Shown here in pieces: positions 58,191-64,000 of a DNA stretch of 64,000 nt. Position numbers and translations under genes: made by a program. The notes beneath the pieces are model-generated. The model saw only the letters and a list, made by a program, of their open reading frames with translations. It searched no databases and was not told the DNA's origin. Each line of letters opens with the position of its first letter. Position 1 is the first letter of the stretch. Source of the stretch: Nymphaea colorata (Eukaryota; Streptophyta; Magnoliopsida; Nymphaeales; Nymphaeaceae); assembly GCF_008831285.2 (NCBI RefSeq), contig NC_045139.1:20566412-20630411 (forward strand), given 5' to 3'.

Positions 58191-58625
58191 GCATTGGAGT
58201 GCTTGTTTGCATAGGTGTGCTGAAGCACGAAATCTCACATAAAATGTGAGTACTTGTGAAAACGCTTGTAAAATTCATGCAACGAAATACATGTGCTTGC
58301 ATGTTTGTTTGTACTGAAGTGTGAAACTCACATAAATTTGAATGCTTGTGAAATTCATGCAATAGAATAAATGTGCTTGTATGCTTGTTTGCGCTGAAGC
58401 GTGAAAAACTCACATAAGTGTTAGTGTTTGTGAAAATGCTTATAAAATTCATGCAAATGAAAAGCTTGTGCTTGTATGCATGGTTGCACTGAAGCACAAA
58501 AAATCTTACACAAATGTGAGTGCTTGTGAAAATGCTTGCAAAATTCATGCAAATGCAATGCATGTGCTTGTACGCTTGTTTGCGCAACAGTGCAAAAATC
58601 TCACATAAATATGAGTGCTTGTAAA
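58190..58625. repeat. Minisatellite array A, units of about 80-100 bp
   Basis: Five diverged units follow the plan TGCTTGTTTGCGCTGAAGC, CTCACATAA, GTGAGTGCTTGTGAAAATGC, AAAATTCATGCAA, ATGTGCTTGTATG. Unit starts are near 58201, 58307, 58385, 58480 and 58575. The minus-strand ORF 58587-58180 with repeated HMHCICMNF-type words is an artefact of the array. Confidence 0.85.
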
Positions 58626-59520
58626 ATACTTGTAGATTTGTAAAATACTTGTAAAATTTGACAAAATTCCTTTACTTGTATCTCTTGTATCTCATAAGAA
58701 CTTGTATGATTTTGTTCTTGTAATGTCAAAAACATTTCACTCAATGTTATAAAATTCATCTAAGGCAATTGTTCTTTCATTCCAAATGATAAAGAAGAGT
58801 CGCTCTTTACGTCATAGGATTTTTTGGTGAAGGATTTGTCACTACCCCATGGGTTACTCTGAGGCTTCATTTCCTTTTATGGTCATGTAGTTTCTCATGT
58901 GCAATGTCATGTCTATTAGACTTTATACTAAACCCTTGTAACAAGTTTTGGGTCGATAGCTCCTAGACTAGTTTGCCTTTGGGTACCAGGTGTAGAACAC
59001 CCCTCAAACTTATTTGCTCATTTTCAAAAGGCTTTAGAAGACATGACTAAACAAATGTTCAGAAATCACATAACTTCACAAGATACATGCAAATCAACTT
59101 TGCACCTACCAAGTATTCTTGAGTATTGATCCAACATGCACGACTACGTTTATCCTGAGCCCATCTCTCAGTGCTCATTTTCATTTGCCTATTTTGCTCG
59201 AGCCAACCTGATCCTTCCATTCTCTGATTGATTTTTGGTAAGCACTTGTTTTACTAAAGGAGTCAAAGCTAGTGATATTTTCTAGACTTTGATTCCCTCT
59301 ATTTTGTTGAAGTTCTATTAGTGGCTTATGATGTTCTTTTGTCAAAACTTTCATCTTTTGACAATCATCAAACCAGTTATTGAAAATTTTTTGTTCATGT
59401 ATAGAAGCTGAAATCATAAGTGCTTGCAAAATGCAATCTTATAGCCTGTAAAAAACGTTTTATTAGACTTGAAATGCTTATGATGCTTATATGCGCTATG
59501 GCACCAAAATGTGCACTAAA
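58626..59520. other. Spacer between arrays
   Basis: Non-repetitive AT-rich DNA without a supported gene. It contains the open minus-strand segment 59429-59181, which has no recognised motif. Confidence 0.4.
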
Positions 59521-59579
59521 GTGTGAACATATGCACCAAAGTGTGAAATTTTACATTAAAATGCAAAAAATGTAAATGC

Positions 59580-59815
59580 TTGTATGTTTGTTGGTCTCAT
59601 ACAAATACGAGTGCTTGTGAATCCCATACGGATATGGATGCTTGTAGGTCTTATACAAATACGAGTGCTTGTGGGTTCTATACGAATATGGGTGCTTGTC
59701 GGTCTCATATAAATCAGAGTGCTTGTAGGTCCAATATGAATATGGGTGCTTATGGGACTTAGATGAATATGAGTTCTTTTGGGTCCCATATGAGTACGAG
59801 TACCTGTATGCTTGC
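59580..59815. repeat. Minisatellite array B, 30-bp units
   Basis: About eight units of 30 bp follow the plan GTGCTTGTGGGTCCCATACG plus AATATGG. Because 30 is a multiple of three, every frame shows a decapeptide repeat (for example THKHSYLYKT on the minus strand). Adjacent units alternate between AATACGAGTGC and AATATGGGTGC forms, hinting at a 60-bp higher-order period. Confidence 0.9.
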
Positions 59816-59829
59816 AAAGATTTAAAATT

Positions 59830-61890
59830 TACATGCGGAAAAACAAGAAAATGTGCACTGAAGTGCAAAAATGCATACTGAAGTGCAAAAATAAGTGTTG
59901 AGATGCATGTACTTGTGTGTACCAAAGCACAAAATATTACGCAATGATACAATTATTTGGGGGCACTAAAGCATGAAACCTTATGCCGAGACATGATTAT
60001 TTGGGTGCATCAAAGTGCAAAAATCTTATACTAGAATGAATAGGTTCGAAAACTTATGCAGATTAGTATGTTTACTTAGGTGTGTCAAAACACAAAATCT
60101 TATGTCAAGGTACATTTCCTTGGAGGTGCCAAAGCAAAAAATATTATACCAATGCACGTTCACTTGTGTGTGCTAAAGTGTGAAAATCTTACAATAAATA
60201 CATGACTTATGTGTGCCGAAGCATGAAAATGAATGCACTGAAATGCTTACTTGGGAGCATTGAACCATGAAATCTTATGCCGAGGCACATTTACTTGGGG
60301 AGTAGAATCGCAAAATCTTATATTAGAGCAGGAGTCCTTGAAAAACATTTGTAAGCTGGTATGTTTGCTTGAGTGCGCCGAAGCACAAAATCTTATGTCA
60401 AGGTACATTTACTTAAGGGCACCAAAGTGAAAAATCTTATACCAGTGCATGTTCTTGTGAAACTTGTGTGCGCCATGAAAATGGTGTGCCAAAGCACTAA
60501 ATGTTTTGAAACTTGTAAAATTTTGGTGCACCAAAGTGCAAAATCACGTGCAAAAGCACAAAACTTTGGAAAGTTGAGAAAATATGAGTGTGCCAAAGCA
60601 CAAATTTGAGAATTTGTTTGCACTTGTATGTAAATAAAAAACTTGTGTACAGGGATGTGCAAACCTAAAAATTTGTATGTTTTAAAAAACTTGTACACAT
60701 TGAAGTGCAAATTTGGAAAATTTGTTTGCACCGAAGCATGGAAATGATGTGGCAAAGCACGAAATAACTTGTCAAATTTATTTCCACTTGAAGTGTAAAA
60801 TCATGTGCAAATGCACAAAACTTGTATAGAAACATGAAAAAAACTTGTATAAAATTGAAAACTTATATATGATGGAAAAATTTGTGGGCATTAAAATGTG
60901 AATTTGGAAAACTTATTTGCATCAAAGTGCAAAATTGAAAAAGACTATGCACACTAAGGTGCAATATTGGAAGAACTTGAGTGATTGAAAAAATCTGTGC
61001 ACATTAAAGTGCGAGCTTGGAAAAACTTGTGAGATTTGAAAACCTATGTGCACAAAGTTGCGAAATGTAGAAAACTTGTGAAATTTGAAAACTCATCCAC
61101 ATTGAGGTGAAAAATTTGGAAAACTTGAGAAATCTGAAAATCTATTCACATTAATGTGCGAAATTTTGAAAAACTTGTGAAATTAAAAAACCCATGAAAT
61201 TGAAAAACCTATGAAAACTCAAGTGCACTAAAGTGTGAGATTTGAAAAACCTATGTGTGACTAAAAAGCTTGTGCACACTGATGTGCGAAATTGAAAATT
61301 TGAAGACCTATATGCACCATGGCATGAAATTTCCAAACCCTATGTGCACCAAAGTGCAAAATTTTGAAAACATGTGTGCACCAATGTGTGATACTTGAAA
61401 AAACATGTGAAATTGAAAACTTTTTGTGCACTAAGATGCAAAATTTGAAAAGACTTGTGAAAATGGAAAACATGTGTATACCAAGGTACAAAATTTTGGA
61501 AAACTTGTGCGATTTGAAAGCCTACATGCACCAAGATGTAAAATTTGAAAAACTTGTGAATTTTGAAAGCCTATGTGCATTGAAATGAAAATTTTGGAAA
61601 CTTGCGAAATTAGAAACTTGTATGCACCAAGGTGAAAAATCTAAAGAGCATGTACATACTGATGTATGAAATTGGAAAGGTTGTGTGCACCAAGGTGTGA
61701 ATTTTGAAAAATTTTCATGCACTAAGGTGCAAAATTATAAAGACTAGTGAGCATCGAAATCTGAAATTGAAAAACTTGTATTCATTGAAGTGCAAACGAT
61801 GACTAGCTTATATGCACCAAAATTGAAAAAAATGTGTGCACCGAAGTGCAAAATCTAAAGGCATGTATCCACCAATTGTAGAATTGGAAT
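59830..61890. repeat. Minisatellite array C with GCACnnAAGTGC core
   Basis: About 2 kb of irregular 25-60 bp units whose commonest words are TGCACCAAAGTGCAAAA, GAAAACTTGTG and AAATTTGAAAA. The near-palindromic core is exact at 59854-59866, 60527-60539, 61345-61357 and 61837-61849 and recurs in many diverged forms (GCGCCGAAGCAC, GCACTGAAGCAC). All ORFs inside are repeat artefacts. Confidence 0.88.
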
Positions 61891-63332
61891 AAACCATATC
61901 AGCTTGAAAACTTTGGGGCAAGATCATAAAACATGGAAAATTGGTATGCATTTGGATTGCGATAACTTGTGGACAGGTTGCTTTTTGAAAACTTTGAAAT
62001 TTTTCTTATTGAAAACATTTTGCAGCCATTTCTTTGGAACTTATATTGTTCTTGTAAAAAAGATGTGCCGCTAAGGGCAGTGAAAGGAAATGCATGAATA
62101 AAGAAAAAGACTAGTATGACCATCAAAAAATATATAACATGGAAGAATACCAAGATGCTTGAATATGAAAGGGGGGAAATGACATTGATTGAAGAAAAAA
62201 AATTGAAGAGGAGACGTCAATTGTCCCTACATTGCATGGGAGAAAATAGGAAATGAAATAACGACCAGCTTGATTTGAAATTCTAACATTCTTCTCATGA
62301 ATGGAGAATAAATATGGTGTCTGGGTGACTTCTAAGAATAAAATGTATAATGTGGCCCAAGGTAAATGTCTTGATCAGAGTGATTGACAAAATGACATGG
62401 TGAGGGTGAAGATAATATAGATGAATACACAAATAGAGGATAGTCAGACTAGGTGATTAGACTGTGCCTATCAAAGTCAACCCAATAGAAGATTCAAATT
62501 AAATGACATTGTTATGACATAGGAAAACAATGATTATTTTAGAAAATTAATCTAATTTTTTGTATGAAAATTATGTGCATAGTATTGATGAAATGTGATG
62601 CATGTGAAAATAATAAACATGTAAACCATGTAATTTAGACAAGACATATACATAATGCGACAACCTGCCCCCTTAATGATGTGGCTGTATCATGCAAATG
62701 TTTGAAAATGGCATAGTAACCTAGAACTAGATATCTAAGGATTTGAAATCATCAATTGTTCCATGCATTAGATATGTCTATTTACCTACACAAAAAAACC
62801 AGATTACATGGCATAGGCTCCTCCAAATGGGGTTTTAAAGGTTGAGGGTCTTTGTTCTCTTTGATGACTCACCGATATACTAGGCTAATGCCGTGAAGGC
62901 AAGGCCAATACCCACTTCAAATAGGTTGGTCCAGCGATTGAACCAACCTAAGCTAGTGCATACAGGGTATTCTGCGACATGATAATCAAGACATATAGGT
63001 GAGGGGGAAATTTTAACATAAGCTAGCACATGCACAAACAGTTAGCTCTAATGCATTGGGACATAAGATGAAGGTAAAATCAAAGAAAGAAGCAAACATT
63101 ATTACCAACAACTCCTAAATTGAGAGAGTTAATGTGTGATCCTATATTTGAGTAAACATGGAAAATCTCTCCCAATTATAATTCTTAATGCACATAAAAA
63201 ATATACACATACATCAAATGAGGCTACTTAAATGGCTTTAAAGGTGGGATAACATTTAAAACATAGAAAAGTAGAAAATTCTTGTCTAATCAGATAGTGA
63301 TAGGTCCCATCATGGTCTTCATTTTTGTTTAC
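61890..63332. other. No gene; one small hairpin
   Basis: No coding region is supported. AGGTTGGT (62923-62930) and ACCAACCT (62942-62949) can form an 8-bp stem with an 11-base loop. GTGCATACAGGGTATTCTGC (about 62958) resembles ATGCATATAGGGTATGCTAC near 55556. GAGGGGGAAA near 63003-63012 could serve as a polypurine tract before an LTR. Confidence 0.4.
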
Positions 63333-64000
63333 ATGTAAATTTTTTCAATATTACATGCATACTACATAAATGAATCTTGTTACTTGTACTCGCCTCCGTT
63401 CCTTGTGTGGGATTCAGAAAGACGGGACCCAACCTGCCAGTATGTGGTCTAACTATTTCTGGTGTCTTTACTAGGGGTAATCTAACCAAGGACTAGACTA
63501 AAATATTCTATTTCCTAAGTCAAAATATTGTCCAAAAAACCTAAGAATGCAGACATGCCTAATTTTGAAATCATGCATGTTTTAAAATCTAAATAGATCT
63601 TAGAAGTAGGCTTGACAAACAAATGAGAATCACTTGATATTTTGTTAATGTTTGGATCATCACAAATCAATGAAAATCGACATCCTAGATCTAAATTGAA
63701 GCATGCAAAACTAAGTCATATAGACCTGAAGCCCGGTTTGACTAGGACTGGGGTGTAGGACATGGACCTAGCAGGGAAATCTGGATATGAAAATAGGAGA
63801 CTTTATAAAAACACAAAATATCATATCATGTTAGGAAAATTCATGATCCAAAATACAAAATTTGGAACAGTGATGCAATATCCATGATCTAAGATTTAAG
63901 ATCCAAAATATGAGATATGAAATCCATAATCTAATGCATGAGATTAGAAATCTAATATCCAAAATTTGAAATCCAAAATCCAAGTCCTAAGATCGAAGAT
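63333..64000 (+). repeat. Long degenerate direct repeat, copy 2 (runs off the window)
   Basis: Counterpart of 54074-55100, in the same orientation about 9.26 kb away, with the same ordered blocks and the same passage into ATCCAAAATC words at 63840. Identity is roughly three quarters by eye with several indels. The copy is cut by the window end. Confidence 0.7.

Noticed and set aside
58180-58587. 135-residue Cys/His-rich ORF that looks like a zinc-rich protein
   Set aside because: It is a translation of array A and changes with each unit; the Cys and His spacing follows the DNA repeat.
59551-59952. 133-residue ORF with Tyr/His/Lys decapeptide repeats
   Set aside because: The repeat is open in several frames on both strands because the unit is 30 bp. 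Nothing indicates coding selection.
60373-61890. Regular repeats with roughly constant words, considered as a CRISPR-like array
   Set aside because: This is a plant nuclear region, the units vary in length and sequence, there are no unique spacers of constant size, and no cas-like genes are present.

Overview
The window is nuclear DNA of a flowering plant. It holds plant-only gene families (a PLS-class PPR protein, an Aux/IAA fragment, a class III peroxidase exon) in an AT-rich background dense with Copia, Gypsy, CACTA, hAT and Tourist-like elements. I cannot name the species. Only two genes look intact, both on the minus strand: a 633-residue nuclear-type protein with a FAR1/WRKY-GCM1-like Cys/His cluster (32048-33949) and an 826-residue E-class PPR protein resembling Arabidopsis At4g20770 (42026-44506). 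Three gene fragments accompany them: a class III peroxidase exon (1861-2026), a frameshifted PPR fragment (about 19280-19960) and an Aux/IAA exon (37353-37476).

Layout. 1-6 kb: peroxidase exon next to a decayed CACTA TNP2 transposon. 8.7-10.9 kb: an LTR-like block and one arm of a 1.2-kb inverted repeat pair. 13.9-15.5 kb: Gypsy primer-binding site and gag remnant (+). 15.5-18.8 kb: decayed Copia (-) whose gag is split by a GC-rich polypurine insert. 18.9-20.2 kb: PPR fragment between MITE-like sequences. 22.3-27.1 kb: decayed Copia (+), split inside RT by a block carrying the second arm of the inverted repeat. 27.7-31.0 kb: two small MITEs. 32-44.5 kb: the gene-bearing part, with long plain intergenic stretches. 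46.6-52.2 kb: one structurally complete Copia with both LTRs and a 5-bp target duplication, coding-dead and carrying a 644-bp tandem duplication of its RT region. 53.5-64 kb: an hAT MITE, a long degenerate direct repeat about 9.3 kb apart, and between its copies about 3.7 kb of unusual minisatellite arrays.

The genes form no pathway; the window reads as a gene-poor region shaped by nested insertions. I found no convincing new multi-gene system. The least ordinary items are the 58-62 kb arrays with a recurring near-palindromic core, the post-mortem RT duplication in the Copia, its integrase triad lost by three apparent G-to-A changes, and three hAT-type MITEs whose target duplications can be read directly. 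All homology calls are from memory of the families; no database search was run.
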